32,980 nucleotides of DNA from contig JH153686.1 in NCBI GenBank assembly GCA_000226015.1, positions 267,420 to 300,399 of the forward strand, written 5' to 3'. A model generated the notes under the pieces. That model was given only the letters and a program-made list of their open reading frames with translations. It ran no database searches and had not been told where the DNA came from. Position numbers and translations under genes: made by a program. The DNA comes from Mnemiopsis leidyi. Its lineage: Eukaryota; Ctenophora; Tentaculata; Lobata; Bolinopsidae. Positions 22,094-32,980 of this stretch are shown one piece after another. Numbering within the stretch: position 1 is the stretch's first letter; the number at the start of each line of letters is the position of its first letter.

Positions 22094-24120
22094 AGTTTTC
22101 ATCTTTAGGGTGGATCTTACGTGCTAGGACTGCAACTTGAAGAAGTAAACAATTATTATTAAACACATTCAGTTCAGGCTTTGAAGTTTAAGTATTTTCA
22201 GTTTGCTTTTTGTAAGTTATATTCTCGTATCCTTGTGTATAGATTGTTTATCGTTATTAGATAGTGTCTAATATCAAATATTTAATAAAGATATGATATG
22301 AGTGACCCTCAAATATTTATTTCATCCTATCAACAGATTTGATGTTTTACTTATTACCTGACCCTTTTAACAGCTAAACTTATTTATTTTTACCACTTGC
22401 ACAACTTGTACTAACTTCAAGTGATAGTTTTTCTGATATGCTGATATTTTATGTAATTGCTACTTTAATCGAGAAATGTATTATTGAGGAAGGGTCACAA
22501 GTTTTTCGTTTTAAGTCATTGATTGACCCTTGAAAAGTTTTCTATGGCCGATCAATATCAATTAATGCTGTCACGTAAATCGTAATATAAACAATTTGTG
22601 AACCCTCCACAAAAATACTCTTCTCTATTGCTTACGTTAGATTAAACGTATATATGTGAGCTATACTTTTTTAGATACCAGTCTTACAGCTAATAACGGA
22701 AGGCAAAGTACAATTTATGTCTTCTTCCTGATTTCTTCTTTTTCGTTTACATAGCGATTAGCGGCGACTAGTAATTATTGTCAGCACCTAGATACATTGT
22801 CACAGTATCTGAAGTAGTAAATTATTCATAGTAGTAAATTTCTGGACTCCCATAATTTTGAGTTTGGTCTGTTATTTGTTACGATTTTATGATATATGAT
22901 AGAGTTATACAGGGGTCCAAAAATCTCCTTCCCTACTTTTGGCCCCATCGACCAGGCTGTTATCACAAGATTCCAGTTAGTACGATACGTCATTTGCTTG
23001 GAATTTGAATGAAGCCAAAACCATGTTTATTTTTAGAATGAACAGTCATTTTCGCAGTTCTTGGTCCGTTCTTGTGCTTGGATCACGTGGTCTTCAAGTT
23101 GCCTTTGTTTTGCTTATTAAGATACCCCTTCCCTGAAAAAAAGAGCTCTCATTGCATGATGTGAGATCGTGCTGGCATTACCCTCCGAGCTCCCCTACTA
23201 AGCTATCAAGTTTGCTTGACAGGGCCATATGATTCGTTAATGGGGCGACTCATCCTGTCAATGGTGAACAATTTAGTTTTAGGTAAGTATTAAATGTCAA
23301 CATCCAGACAGGCTAGAGCTTTTATTTTTCAGAGAAGGTGTCTCTTAACTAGAGAAACAAAAGAAACTTAAGAGCCGCGTGATCAAAGCACTAGAACTGG
23401 CGAAAACTGTGAAACATGAACATACATGCAAAGACATCCCCAGCAAATGACAAGTCAAACTAAGAATTTCCCGCAAATATTTTTTAAAGTATCGTGATCA
23501 CATCCTGAGCTATAAGCCCAAACGTAGAGAAACATACTTTTGCTCCCCCTGTATTTTATTTGATGTTTGTCTGAGATAAGCATAGACTTTATTTTTGTAT
23601 TGCATTATACAATTAGGTGTATTATACAATTACTGCACGCCATGAACATAATGTACACTATTATCTTACTCCTTATCTTGTTGTTTTATTGAAATCTTGT
23701 CAAAATTTTAAGATTATCCTGAGTATCTGTAGAGCTTACGAAATTGACGAGTTTATAATTTTTACTAAAATTTTTCATGGATGATCTGATAATTTGCAAC
23801 ATCTTTACAGTCCTATGTGCATAAACTGATATTGTTCAAAATTTATCAATGCAATAATTGCTCGAGGCTAAGTCGACTGCAATTATCAGCAATTAGGTAT
23901 TTCACAAGGCAAATCCGAGTGAAAAAATTGCATTATCGCAAAAAATGTTAAATTTGCTCATTATTTTACGTAATCTTTAATTTATAACCATGTAATTACA
24001 ACAATCATCTCACCCCAAAATTAGGACTAAAGGGTTTAATGTTTGAAATTGTAATAAACTAATTGATTATACTAATTACCTAACAATGGAACGATTCTAG
24101 GGAGGGCTTACAGGGACACA
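22094..24120. other. Intergenic stretch before PYROXD1
   Basis: AT-rich, no coding frame of note. An untranslated first exon for PYROXD1 is conceivable: a GTAAGT donor lies at 23283 and a TTACAG acceptor 7 bases before its ATG. Nothing else seen. Confidence 0.45.
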
Positions 24121-25494
24121 ATGCGTTACCTAGTTCTAGGAGGAGGTGTTGCTGGGACTACAGTTGCTGAGAACCTTCACATTTTTGACCAGACCGCACA
24201 TGTAACCCTCATTTCAGCTACAGAAACAGTGAAAAAAGTAACAAACTTGGAGAAGAAAGGCGAAGTGATAGATAGTTTTGAAGTTATTGATTCATCACCC
24301 CATCATCAGTGTTATCATTTCATTTGCGGGCTTGTGACAAAATGTGACTTCCAACTTCAAACTGTCACCTTGGCTGATGGTAAAACATTTCAATACGATA
24401 AGCTTTGTATTGCTACAGGAGCTCGCCCTAATGTTATTTTCCCGAACATACCCCATGTAGTTGGCATAAGAGACACTGAAAGTGTTCAGGATCTTCAGAA
24501 CAGACTTAAAACTTGTAAACACGTTACCGTTGTTGGTAATGGTGGGATAGCTTCTGAATTTGTGTTTGCAGCCAAGCATTGTCAAATTAGTTGGGTTATC
24601 AAGGATGAAACTATAACTTCAGTATTTGTGGACAGTGTCGCCAGCAAGTTTTTGTTAGATTCCATGAAGGGAGAAAATGACAGCAATTGCAATCCTGAAC
24701 GTGTGGCAGTGTCCAAACGTCAGATCTACTCCACAGTGATCAAGCAGAAAAATGGTCCAGTTCTAGGGTCTGCTTTGGGGCCTGATTGGTACAATGGATT
24801 TTCTTTAGATGGCACATCGTCTAACAAAAAATTAGAAATTGAGTATGGTTGTCAAATTGAAAATGTTTCGACGTGCTCAGATGACAGCGATTATAATTTA
24901 AAAATCGAACTCACAAATGGACAGGCACTTCATTCAGATGTATTAGTTAGTGCCACGGGCGTTATTCCTAACTCAGATTTATTCAAGGATCAACTTAATC
25001 TCTCAGAAACTGATCAGGGAATCATTGTAGACAAGAGAATGCGAACCAGTGCACCAAATGTTTATGCAGCAGGAGATATTTGCAGTATTCCATGGAAAGA
25101 GTGTGAGAACTGGAAACAGATGCGTCTCTGGACACAAGCACTGCAGCAGGGTTTCTACACTGCGCGCAGTATGTCTGCCTCTGATGACGAAGTCATTGAG
25201 CCAGACATGTCTTTTGAAATATTCACACATTCCACGAAGCTGTTTGGGTACAAGGTCATCATGTTGGGTAGGTATCAGGAATGGGAGGGTTGTCGGTGCT
25301 ATTTTAGAATTTCGCCTGGATTAGAGTTCGTGAAACTTGTTGTTTCTAACGACAGAATTCAGGGTGCTCTTCTTATCGGGGAAACTGATTTAGAGGAGGT
25401 CATGGAAAATTTGATACTTAATCAGACTGATATTTCACAGCTTGGAGAGAGCATTTTAGATCCTAATATCGACATCGAAGATTATTTTGATTGA
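24121..25494 (+). CDS. PYROXD1: PYROXD1, FAD-dependent pyridine nucleotide-disulfide oxidoreductase domain protein
   Basis: A single open frame of 457 residues. The FAD Rossmann motif is at residues 4-16 (LVLGGGVAGTTVA) and the NAD(P)H Rossmann motif at about 136-146 (TVVGNGGIASE). VSATGVIPNS is at 277-285 and the second FAD motif VYAAGDIC at 314-321. QMRLWTQA (333-340) and the C-terminal LIGETDLEE and LDPNIDIEDYFD are PYROXD1 hallmarks. The family has no CxxC redox pair, and none is seen here. PYROXD1 works with NAD(P)H to protect the tRNA ligase RTCB from oxidative inactivation; mutations in people cause myopathy. The vertebrate gene has many introns, but this copy has none in its coding region. 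It is intact, so it is either a functional retrocopy or has lost introns. No oligo(A) tail is evident. Start: first ATG, directly before the flavin motif. Confidence 0.95.
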   Translation: MRYLVLGGGVAGTTVAENLHIFDQTAHVTLISATETVKKVTNLEKKGEVIDSFEVIDSSPHHQCYHFICGLVTKCDFQLQTVTLADGKTFQYDKLCIATGARPNVIFPNIPHVVGIRDTESVQDLQNRLKTCKHVTVVGNGGIASEFVFAAKHCQISWVIKDETITSVFVDSVASKFLLDSMKGENDSNCNPERVAVSKRQIYSTVIKQKNGPVLGSALGPDWYNGFSLDGTSSNKKLEIEYGCQIENVSTCSDDSDYNLKIELTNGQALHSDVLVSATGVIPNSDLFKDQLNLSETDQGIIVDKRMRTSAPNVYAAGDICSIPWKECENWKQMRLWTQALQQGFYTARSMSASDDEVIEPDMSFEIFTHSTKLFGYKVIMLGRYQEWEGCRCYFRISPGLEFVKLVVSNDRIQGALLIGETDLEEVMENLILNQTDISQLGESILDPNIDIEDYFD

Positions 25495-27584
25495 TGTTTA
25501 TTTATAAATTGTAATAATGTATAATTTCAGACCTTTTTTCTTCACTTTTCGATTGATTTAATAGATTTGAAACTGTTTGTTACCATTCGAAGGACAACAT
25601 TAACTGATGCAGTTATGTAATTTGATGATATTTGATCTAAATCATAATTGATTAACTGTCCAGAACTCGCATAATTACTGGGAGTAACGGTCACTATTTA
25701 ACATTAGATATCTAAGTAGGAGTGTACAAATATACCATTCCAAGACAGAGTCGAATGCCTTATTATGCCAGAGCCAAAATTACTATTTTAGATATTTCAC
25801 CTTCCTTTTACTCTGCCATTACAGAGTAAAGACCAGTCCGTATAAGACTCCCAGACCGTTGATTTTGAGCCTTTAAACTATTTGTTTTTGCTTTATTAGT
25901 TTTCTTGTGCGATTGTCATTCATTTTCTTCTAACTTTAACCGACCAGTCAGATAAAGATGAGTTCTCTTATTTAGGGATTTGAGTTCACTAGATCATATG
26001 AGAGTATAGTAATGAAGTGTTACGTAGCATACCTGTTTTAAAGCAGGCAGGAGTCAGGACATCCCCTTGAGAAACTGTGAAAAGTACCATTTTGAGCAAT
26101 AATGATTTTAAAACAATTACAGAGGCGTCAAATTTTTTGATTTTAGAAATCAGCTTCATACTTACTTCATATCATAACCTGATGCATGATGGCTTAAATT
26201 CATCGCATATCATGTCAGCAGAAGGTGATGGAAGAAAAAATTTACTGAGACGTACCTTTCATAGTTGAGAGATGCAAAATTATCATCGCTAGAAAAACTG
26301 ATATGATATACTGGCCATACAAAAAGTTTAGCCGGGAAAGCGGACCAACTGATCCTAACTGATCCTAACTTAATATCCAATCGTCATTGCCTATTCATTG
26401 CTATTGCTTTCGTGCACCAAAGGGTCCACATTCATTTCCAAGTGATAATGTGACTGAGTTGAATGGGAACATAATCATTTTAGAGAGGATCAGGTAAGCA
26501 TGCATAATGTTACAAACCCTCTGGGGCATTACTGCACCCTGTCTCCAAGCTTAAAGTAATGGTACAAAAAGAAACAAACAAACACAGACGAATGGAATTG
26601 AGGCACACTAGCTAGCTTAGAAAGAAAGTATACTGGCCATTTACTCGATTTTAAGAAGTTGTGTATTTGAAATTTCCTCCGTAGCGATTTTAGGAGAATA
26701 TAGTATATACAGTATCATTTATAATTAGTTATAAAATTATTGGATTGCGATTGAGAGCTGTCATTAAATTAAAATTTCTTCTTAATTTGTAATCGTTACT
26801 TCCTTGCGCATGTTTTACAATGTCATGCTCAAATTGTTGTTAGTGCATTTCGCTATACTAGCCGTAAAGCTTATACAAAGTACTCAATCACTAGACGGGT
26901 AGTGTTAGGACTTACACACATGGTTTTCATATTCGAATAATCATACTAAGTTAGCGGAGTGCCCGGTTAATTTGTATTTTCTGATTCAGATTTTACGATA
27001 CTGCTGTGTAACTTGTACCCAATCAGTTGTTTGCGTGACTCCGTTAACATGCTGCATGAAGCATGAAGCACTGGCTCTCACTGTAACAGGGCAAATGTTT
27101 CTCGCATTCGAGTTATAACTTCAGACTTGGACAAAACTATACCAATACCATTTCACTACAGGTAAACACAAAAGCATGAGCAGGGCTTGTGTTGAAGTTA
27201 GAGAGGAAATATATCAGGGCCAATTTAGGATTTTAGGAGTGAACGAGTTTTTCGCCATCTCTGATCTCTTCGAAAAGCTGATATCTTGGTTAAGGTGTAG
27301 AATTCGATTGAAGGGCTATGTCCAAAATTAAACGGCCAAAATATTATACTTATTTTATAGATATATATACTGTTATAGATATATATTATAAATACTGTTT
27401 TTAACTACTAGTACTACCTTTTTTGCACCATACCTTTTTAATACCTATGCTAAATCTGGAGTTTTCACCTTCAATATCAGCCAAGTCCTCTTCTTTGAGT
27501 CACACCTGACCCTACTTACTGCGTTAAGACTTATCACCACGTGTTGATAACCCTTACAATTTGTTATCAGTTTTATTTTGAAAT
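25495..27584. other. Intergenic stretch
   Basis: AT-rich, with no supported gene. A small hairpin lies at 25807-25830 (TTTACTCTG, 6-base loop, CAGAGTAAA). Short duplications occur at 26345-26367 (CTGATCCTAA twice) and in ATAGATATATAT at 27357-27390. The right end contains AATAAA (minus, 27577-27572) for the neighbouring minus-strand gene. Confidence 0.5.
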
Positions 27585-29049
27585 TTAAGTAAAGCTGTAA
27601 TACACACCACCCAGAGCACATCCGGTTATGATTATCTCATAGACATCATGTTTAAAACCACGTTGGTCATCGAAGAAGACCGTGTCGCCTATCTTGCATT
27701 GTCTTCCTGAGGTTTTAAAAGCTGTGAAGTTGTTGTTGCATATAATCGTGCGGCACACACCACACATTACATTATCAGCATAGTCAAATCGAACTTATAC
27801 TGAATTCGAATGCTTCATAAGCAATTCTAACTAAGTGTTGCATCGCCTATACCACGCATTTTGAAATATGTTCTAGAGGGCAACACTTTAGTGACACAAG
27901 AGAATTTAAGCATTTTTTGTACTAGGTCTCTGTACTACTTGTCTTAATCATGTTGTTGTAGTTTATTAAACTATAATTACAACTAACAAAACAGTTTTGT
28001 ACTTACAAACCCAGTAGAGGTACAGAGAAACTGTATAAGTGTATGACTACTCTATACTTTAAGTACCTTGTGTAACTAATGAAGTTGTATTGCTATGCAA
28101 TCCATCAGAATAGACTTGGAGACTCTCGCCCCAGCAGCTACCTTCACTACAACCACAGTTCCTCGTGTCTTTTTCACATTGATGTTCTGAGTAGTCAGGG
28201 CTTTTCCAGTAGATAACCACACGGTCAATACAATAATCCTGAATTGTAAATAATAATTTCATTGCAACATTGCCTTAAAGTTGTTAACAATTTTCTTTGT
28301 GATGTATTAAATAAATCTAAGTGTTGTCTAAATAGACACTGGGTTATATAGTATATACATCTGATGTCCCACCTGTTTCAACGTTAACCTAAACCAGGCA
28401 TGTCCTGTCTTATCGGCGATAATTCCAGTTTTTGTTCGAGTATCTCCGTCAATTAAAGCAGTTGTAGTGCTGCTCTCTCCATCCGTACCAGATAGCTCCA
28501 GAGAAACCGGGTGTATCTGCAATCCACAGGGACCTAAATCTGTCGCTCCTGTTGATTGGTTAAAATCACTTGCTAATTAAGTTCATAAAAATCATCTGTT
28601 AATAAGTAGATATAAATTTGGATTCTATTGATTTATCATGGAGGCTTTAAAATTTACAGATAGTGAATTTTGTTGAAAAAAGATTTTATATTTTCCTTGA
28701 TTCGTAGTTCGACCCTTTATTTGACTTGTAAAAATCAACACGTAGTTACAATAAGAATAATAATGGATTTTGTCAACTTGACAACTCATATCGCTAACTC
28801 AACACATGTCGTGTACTTAATACTCGGGTCAGTTACACAGTACACTATACAGATGATATTCACCAAGTTTTGTATAGTTCCTAATTCTCAGTCTGATTAT
28901 AATTATTAACAATTTAAAGACAAGAACCAATCACAATTAATTTTACCATAGTAAAATCTATATTCACTTTCAAATGATTCCTTACCTTGGGTCGTACTGA
29001 TTAGTAATAACTTTAGGAAAATCCTAAGTGCTTTTGCAGAATCCGTCAT
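27585..29049 (-). CDS. Secreted single-domain discoidin (F5/8C)-like protein, cysteine-rich
   Basis: Four exons on the minus strand: 29049-28986, 28548-28373, 28238-28067 and 27793-27585, in phases 1, 0, 1, giving 206 residues. The N-terminus (MTDSAKALRIFLKLLLISTTQG) is a probable signal peptide. TTTALIDGDTRTK, HAWFRLTLKQ and YCIDRVVIYW form the usual F5/8C core of DG-turn, W-x-x-L strand and V-x-I-Y strand. A cysteine-rich insert follows (CEKDTRNCGCSEGSCWG). RFDYADNVMCGVC recalls the V-W-x-D-x-H-M-C-G strand of the three-domain lectin at the left edge, so the two genes may be distant relatives. Exon 4 begins after a TATAAG acceptor; a stronger-looking TTCAG six bases upstream would cause an immediate stop. 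The protein is probably an extracellular ligand-binding protein, with the ligand unknown. The 3' UTR is apparently very short. Confidence 0.78.
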
Positions 29050-29455
29050 CGAGAGCTCAAGTAGCAAACAAAATGAGGCTATAGAAAAAATAGTTTTTAG
29101 AAAGTGCTTTTCTGAATTTTGATGCCACAATTATTGTCACGTGGATAAAATTTTTGCTCTGCGGTCTAACATACAGTAAAGTGCAATTAGCATCCCATAA
29201 CCCATTCCTTCTCAATTTCCCAAGAATTTTCTTGATGTTCCTCAATTATTTTGGTACAGGGCAAATTTTCGGTTGAGTCAATTTTTTTGTTCCTAAAGCT
29301 GCTCTCTAAAACACTTCACCACTGAATTATCTTATGACTGAGTATTGACTATTGATACCCGATACAATCGTATAGCATCACACCCTGTAATTTCATTCCG
29401 TAAAGAAGTGTTGAGGGAAAATTTTCTCAGATAATTTCTAATGATTTTAACGCAA

Positions 29456-29532
29456 CTGCAAACAAAATGTTCCATTTTATTATTATCTTACAATTATCCC
29501 CTGTATGTTCAAATGGAACATTTTATTTGCAG
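29456..29532. repeat. 22-bp inverted repeat, 33-base loop
   Basis: 29456-29477 (CTGCAAACAAAATGTTCCAT plus two T) pairs with 29511-29532 with a single G-T mismatch. No target-site duplication is evident. Possibly a foldback element. Confidence 0.8.
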
Positions 29533-30574
29533 GGCCTAAATTATTACCATGATCGTGTGAAACTGAACTTATTCAAGATTTTTACTCTAATGCTCGAAAT
29601 AGGGTTGTGAAGTGACGGCATTTGCTCTTATCTGCAAACTAATGACTAATGTACGATCTCCAGCAATTCTTCATCTCTTAATTTGTCTTATCATGGAAAA
29701 ATCAATTATTTTGCATGACTCTGAGCATTGTACTAGAATCAGTTAATAAGCTAAGGCGTTATAACACTAGGCCCTGATAATTAGATAACACGATTCAATA
29801 TTAAAAAGAGCTGAGGTTTTTTGTGTGGTAAATTTAATTATATGAAAAATTTCGTGCAACATTCAAACACTGCCCGCTTGAACTGCGGATTTTATATCAA
29901 GGAGGGAGTATTCAACACAGCAAGGCTGGTAGGTATTATAAGTAGTTGTACTTGAATATTGATATCCAATTATGGTATGATATGTATGCTAGCTTTTTAT
30001 ACGGGACAGTAAAAAGCCCGTACCAATCATAAAACCTGTGAGTAATTGACCATAGGCGTTTAATTTAAACCGTTACAGAGAAAAATTTTAATTAAAAAGT
30101 TATTTCAACTCGATGAAGTACTCAAATGTCACATTTAACAAAAGCGTTTGCTGATATACCTAACTCGGGAATTTGATGATTCTAGCCTAACATTCTTATG
30201 GTCAAAGTTGATCGACATATGTCAATTTTTCATTTTTTTATACAATAAGATATGACTCGTAGTAAAAACCAGTTCAATTGATGCAACCACGAGTCATTAT
30301 TTCTCTTTCTTAACAGCAATGATCGACAATTCTACTTGTTTTTCTAGTTATAGTGATAAAAATAAAATATTCGATAGGTATCTCTAATAAGAAAACAAAT
30401 CCTCTAACAAAAATGTTTCAATTTTGAAATAGAAAGGTTGGAAACCGGTAATATAAAAAAGTGACCAGAAAAATCTGGGTTGTTCTGAGCAATTTCACAA
30501 TAATTTTCCCTAACCATATTTTCCTCGGTCGTTTATAAATCCCAAGTATGGTTTACTACATATTTTCAACATTT

Positions 30575-30646
30575 AAGTAAGTCTATACTCTGTCTCACTT
30601 CTTAGTAGTAAAGTAAGTCTATACTTTGTCTCATTGCTTAGTAGTA
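30575..30646. repeat. 36-bp tandem duplication
   Basis: Two copies starting AAGTAAGTCTATACT (30575-30610 and 30611-30646), differing at three positions. No coding frame. Confidence 0.88.
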
Positions 30647-31175
30647 AATTCTACAACCGACCACCACCACTCGCCTCTACTCTGCTGTGTAATCAGTGTA
30701 TTGACGCAACAAGCTGCCCTTACCGATGTATAAGAACATTCGAGAACACTGTAGAATTTACCTAGTCTCTGCATTTTCACATGGACACAACGATTAACAA
30801 GTCTTTACGTAGAGTTTTATGGAGCCGCCAACAACACGTGATTTTAACCACCTGACGTCAGCGGTCAACCCGTACTGGTAGCCGTCAATCGCTACCAGCC
30901 CTTTTGACATTAGTCTGAAGTTTTTTGGGTATCAAATTGTGTCCGATTCCAATAACATGAGTAGGCCTCAATTTAATAAGGACCGAGTAATGGGCTTACG
31001 CTTTAGAGCGATGTAGAAATATCCAAATATCCAAAAATAAGTGTATTTTTTTAAAACCATATATTTTCGAAGCATATCAAATATTCCTAGTCATGGGCCG
31101 TCATCAGTGTGAATTTTACAGTAAAACTTAGAGTTCTTGAAGTTTAAGTATTGACAAATACGATAACGCCCAGAA

Positions 31176-31248
31176 GCCTGGTTAGCTCAGTCGGTAGAGC
31201 ATCAGACTTTTAATCTGAGGGTCACGGGTTCGAGTCCCGTATCAGGCT
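31176..31248 (+). tRNA. tRNA-Lys (anticodon UUU)
   Basis: A full 73-base cloverleaf. The acceptor GCCTGGT pairs with ATCAGGC (one G-U), and the D arm is GCTC/GAGC. The anticodon stem is TCAGA/TCTGA around loop CTTTTAA, and the T arm is ACGGG-TTCGAGT-CCCGT. Internal A-box (TAGCTCAGTCGG) and B-box (GGTTCGAGTCC) promoters are intact. A TTTT terminator follows within 10 bases. There is no intron. The base before CCA would be T, which is unusual (G is normal for animal tRNA-Lys). Confidence 0.95.
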
Positions 31249-31355
31249 GCTTGACTTTTGTTTGCCCTCATGGTTTTTGTCATCTGATAAATATAAGCTA
31301 TATTAATGCAAGTCAGTACCGCCCTCTTGAATATATTCCATCTATATTTGTTTTA

Positions 31356-31380
31356 GTTATATTTCTATTAGAAATATAAC
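31356..31380. repeat. 12-bp palindromic hairpin
   Basis: GTTATATTTCTA and TAGAAATATAAC are separated by one base, and the pairing extends outward by four T-A pairs after a mismatch. It lies 100 bases after tRNA-Lys. Cruciform-prone, with no assigned role. Confidence 0.8.
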
Positions 31381-31795
31381 AAAAACACTTAAATGAAGTG
31401 CTATTAGAAGTTTTCTGTTAGTACTTTTTAGGGGTGGCGAGTGCTATGCCATGAAAAATGAGAATACTATAGCAAAAAGTACTTGAATCCGAGAATTTTG
31501 AAGTAAAAGCCAGTGTATTGGGTGAGAAGATTAAATTATTTGAAAAAATAGTGGTGTCCGTGATATGCATGTTTCCGGCCCATAGGCCGTTCTAGCGATT
31601 TAAGATCATCATATTATGGTGTCACTTATAATCTACTCAATTTGTCTTGGCTATCAAGCGTTCAACTTTGATGTTTACAAATTTCTAACTTGCAAGATCT
31701 ATCCTATGAAAGTTCGTGATCTAAATTTTACAACACACGATCCATACAGTAAGCACGGTAAAGAATAATATATCTTTAAATTTTAACTCAATATC

Positions 31796-31867
31796 TCCCA
31801 CGTGGTGTAGGGGCTAGCATCTGTGGCTTTCACCCACAAGACCCGGGTTCGATTCCCGGCGTGGGAA
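31796..31867 (+). tRNA. tRNA-Glu (anticodon UUC)
   Basis: A full 72-base cloverleaf. The acceptor TCCCACG pairs with CGTGGGA, with discriminator A. The anticodon stem is TGTGG/CCACA around loop CTTTCAC, and the T arm is CCGGG-TTCGATT-CCCGG. The B box GGTTCGATTCC is canonical. Downstream TTTTGTTTT can terminate Pol III. The gene is 547 bases from tRNA-Lys and on the same strand, so the pair may be part of a small tRNA cluster. Confidence 0.95.
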
Positions 31868-32310
31868 GGAGTTTTGTTTTGTCGTCTTTTCTGTGCTCCA
31901 TTCTTTTATAGTTTGTGGACCTCTTATCTCACTCTTTAATCTCACTCTAAGATATATATATATATTTATACAGCCATTAAGATAATTTCTGTATTTGACG
32001 CTGAATTTTTGCTCCAGATTATCGCAACAACTGTCATAAACAAACATCAAGCTTCTCGGGGAGAAATTTTTGAGTAAACTTAGTCCAGTTGTAGGTAATC
32101 TTAAGCATAAGTGACGATTGACGCTATTGAGACAATCGGCTTTGACTGCAATCGCCTATCACCAAAAGAGGACAAAGGTTCCACACATGATGTGGGGCAC
32201 AGATTTATTGTCGCCATAATTGGCCGCCGAAGACAATTGACCTGAGTATGGGTATATAAGCGCGCACGCACATGTGCTCGTCGTAACGGCTCCATTGCAT
32301 ACACCGTCCT
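31868..32310. other. Stretch after tRNA-Glu
   Basis: Contains an (AT)n run at 31950-31967. Short minus-strand frames are unsupported. No further RNA gene seen. Confidence 0.5.
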
Positions 32311-32600
32311 TTTTTACGATTCTAATCCGATAGGATTTCGCTCGGATTTTCCGAGCGCGAAACGAGAGCTCTCGGATTACGACGTTCCGAGCGCCTCTCG
32401 TAAATCCCTCGTATCACGCAAGGATACCCTAGTTATCCCCCTCGGATTACGCTCGTTTTTTAGATTTACAAGAAGCGCTGGGAATTTGAAAATCCTAGCG
32501 CCTCTCGGATTTGCTCTCGGACCCCTCGGAAATTTTCAATCCGATCGGATCCGAGGGGAAACGAGAGGCGCTCGGATTTGATGTGTCTGAGGGGAGATTT
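32311..32600. repeat. CTCGGATT motif island with long inverted repeats
   Basis: A GC-rich block in AT-rich surroundings. CTCGGATT occurs five or more times (near 32341, 32370, 32441, 32506, 32571), along with its inverse AATCCGA. TCCGAGCGCCTCTCGT at 32386-32401 is the exact reverse complement of 32561-32576, and a related GCGCCTCTCGG lies near 32500. There are no ORFs of note. It looks like a compound foldback element or satellite fragment. Confidence 0.7.
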
Positions 32601-32780
32601 GCGCGGCGGTTTCCATGAATAAGTGTCAAACTCGGTACTAGCCAAATAACTTTGCTTGAAGGAGTTACGTTGCGTCATATGAATGAAGATAGCAACTTTA
32701 CTTTTGATGATAGTTGATACATAAACTCCTGTTTTTCTAACAAGTTTTGCTCAGACTGGAATCGATTTTGGGAGTGGAAA

Positions 32781-32816
32781 AGGTCCTTAGGAGTAAGGAG
32801 GTCCTTAGGAGTAAGG
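32781..32816. repeat. 18-bp tandem duplication
   Basis: Two exact copies of AGGTCCTTAGGAGTAAGG (32781-32798, 32799-32816). Confidence 0.9.
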
Positions 32817-32845
32817 AGAATAATTGAAAAGGCGAAAACTAGATT

Positions 32846-32980
32846 GTCTTCAGATCACTATTTTACACGACACAGAGCATTTAGCAGAGTCCTAGAGATC
32901 TCACCATGTCTTCAGATCCCTATTTTTACACGAGACAGAGTATCTAGCAGTGTCCTAGAGATCTCACCATGTCTTCAGAT
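32846..32980. repeat. 62-63-bp tandem repeat at right edge
   Basis: Units beginning GTCTTCAGATC start at 32846, 32908 and 32971 and are about 90 percent alike, each ending GTCCTAGAGATCTCACCAT. The array runs past the window end. Confidence 0.9.

Larger units (their letters stand above)
29050..31175. other. Intergenic stretch between discoidin gene and tRNA genes
   Basis: AT-rich. It contains an inverted repeat at 29456-29532, a 36-bp tandem duplication at 30575-30646 and a short hairpin at 30875-30898 (CTGGTAGC, 8-base loop, GCTACCAG). No protein gene supported. Confidence 0.5.

Noticed and set aside
32424..32440. ATACCCTAGTTATCCCC resembles the I-SceI homing site
   Set aside because: Differs from the site by an inserted base and other changes; no homing endonuclease gene nearby.

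Overview
This is animal nuclear DNA. It has multi-exon genes with GT-AG introns, a NEK9-type NIMA kinase with a seven-bladed RCC1 domain, an SLC52A-type riboflavin transporter, a PYROXD1 oxidoreductase, tandem fucolectin/discoidin domains and two eukaryotic tRNA genes. The intergenic DNA is AT-rich and full of short tandem repeats. Multi-domain fucolectins are typical of aquatic invertebrates. A cnidarian-like host is a reasonable guess, but the sequence alone does not settle the species.

Layout. The left edge is a 35-bp tandem repeat. At 324-3393 (minus) a secreted protein with three fucolectin/F5-8C-like domains is encoded by nine visible exons, in three repeats of the same three-exon module. 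From 4200 to 16590 (plus) lie 13 exons of NEK9. They cover the end of the kinase domain, all seven RCC1 blades, a Ser/Pro-rich linker and a C-terminal coiled coil. All 13 junctions keep frame (754 codons plus stop). The first roughly 225 residues, with the ATP site and catalytic loop, are not in the window. An intronless antisense gene at 5941-6915 inside a NEK9 intron encodes an eight-span membrane protein built from two copies of a four-span unit; I do not recognise its family. An assembly gap (483 N) at 17333-17815 separates this intron-rich half from an intron-poor half.

Right of the gap are a decayed LINE reverse-transcriptase fragment (minus, 18019-18873), a two-exon SLC52A riboflavin transporter (20540-22093, plus), an intronless full-length PYROXD1 (24121-25494, plus), a four-exon secreted discoidin-like protein (27585-29049, minus), tRNA-Lys(UUU) and tRNA-Glu(UUC), a motif-dense inverted-repeat island (32311-32600) and a 62-63-bp tandem repeat running off the right edge. 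The genes show no sign of forming a pathway together.

The most unusual signal is at 14063-14346. A 36-bp minisatellite copies the 3' splice junction of a NEK9 exon eight times. Each copy has its own CAG acceptor, and every copy is open in the NEK9 frame, so acceptor choice could add 0 to 7 copies of a 12-residue peptide to an RCC1 blade. Several other tandem repeats here also sit next to splice sites.
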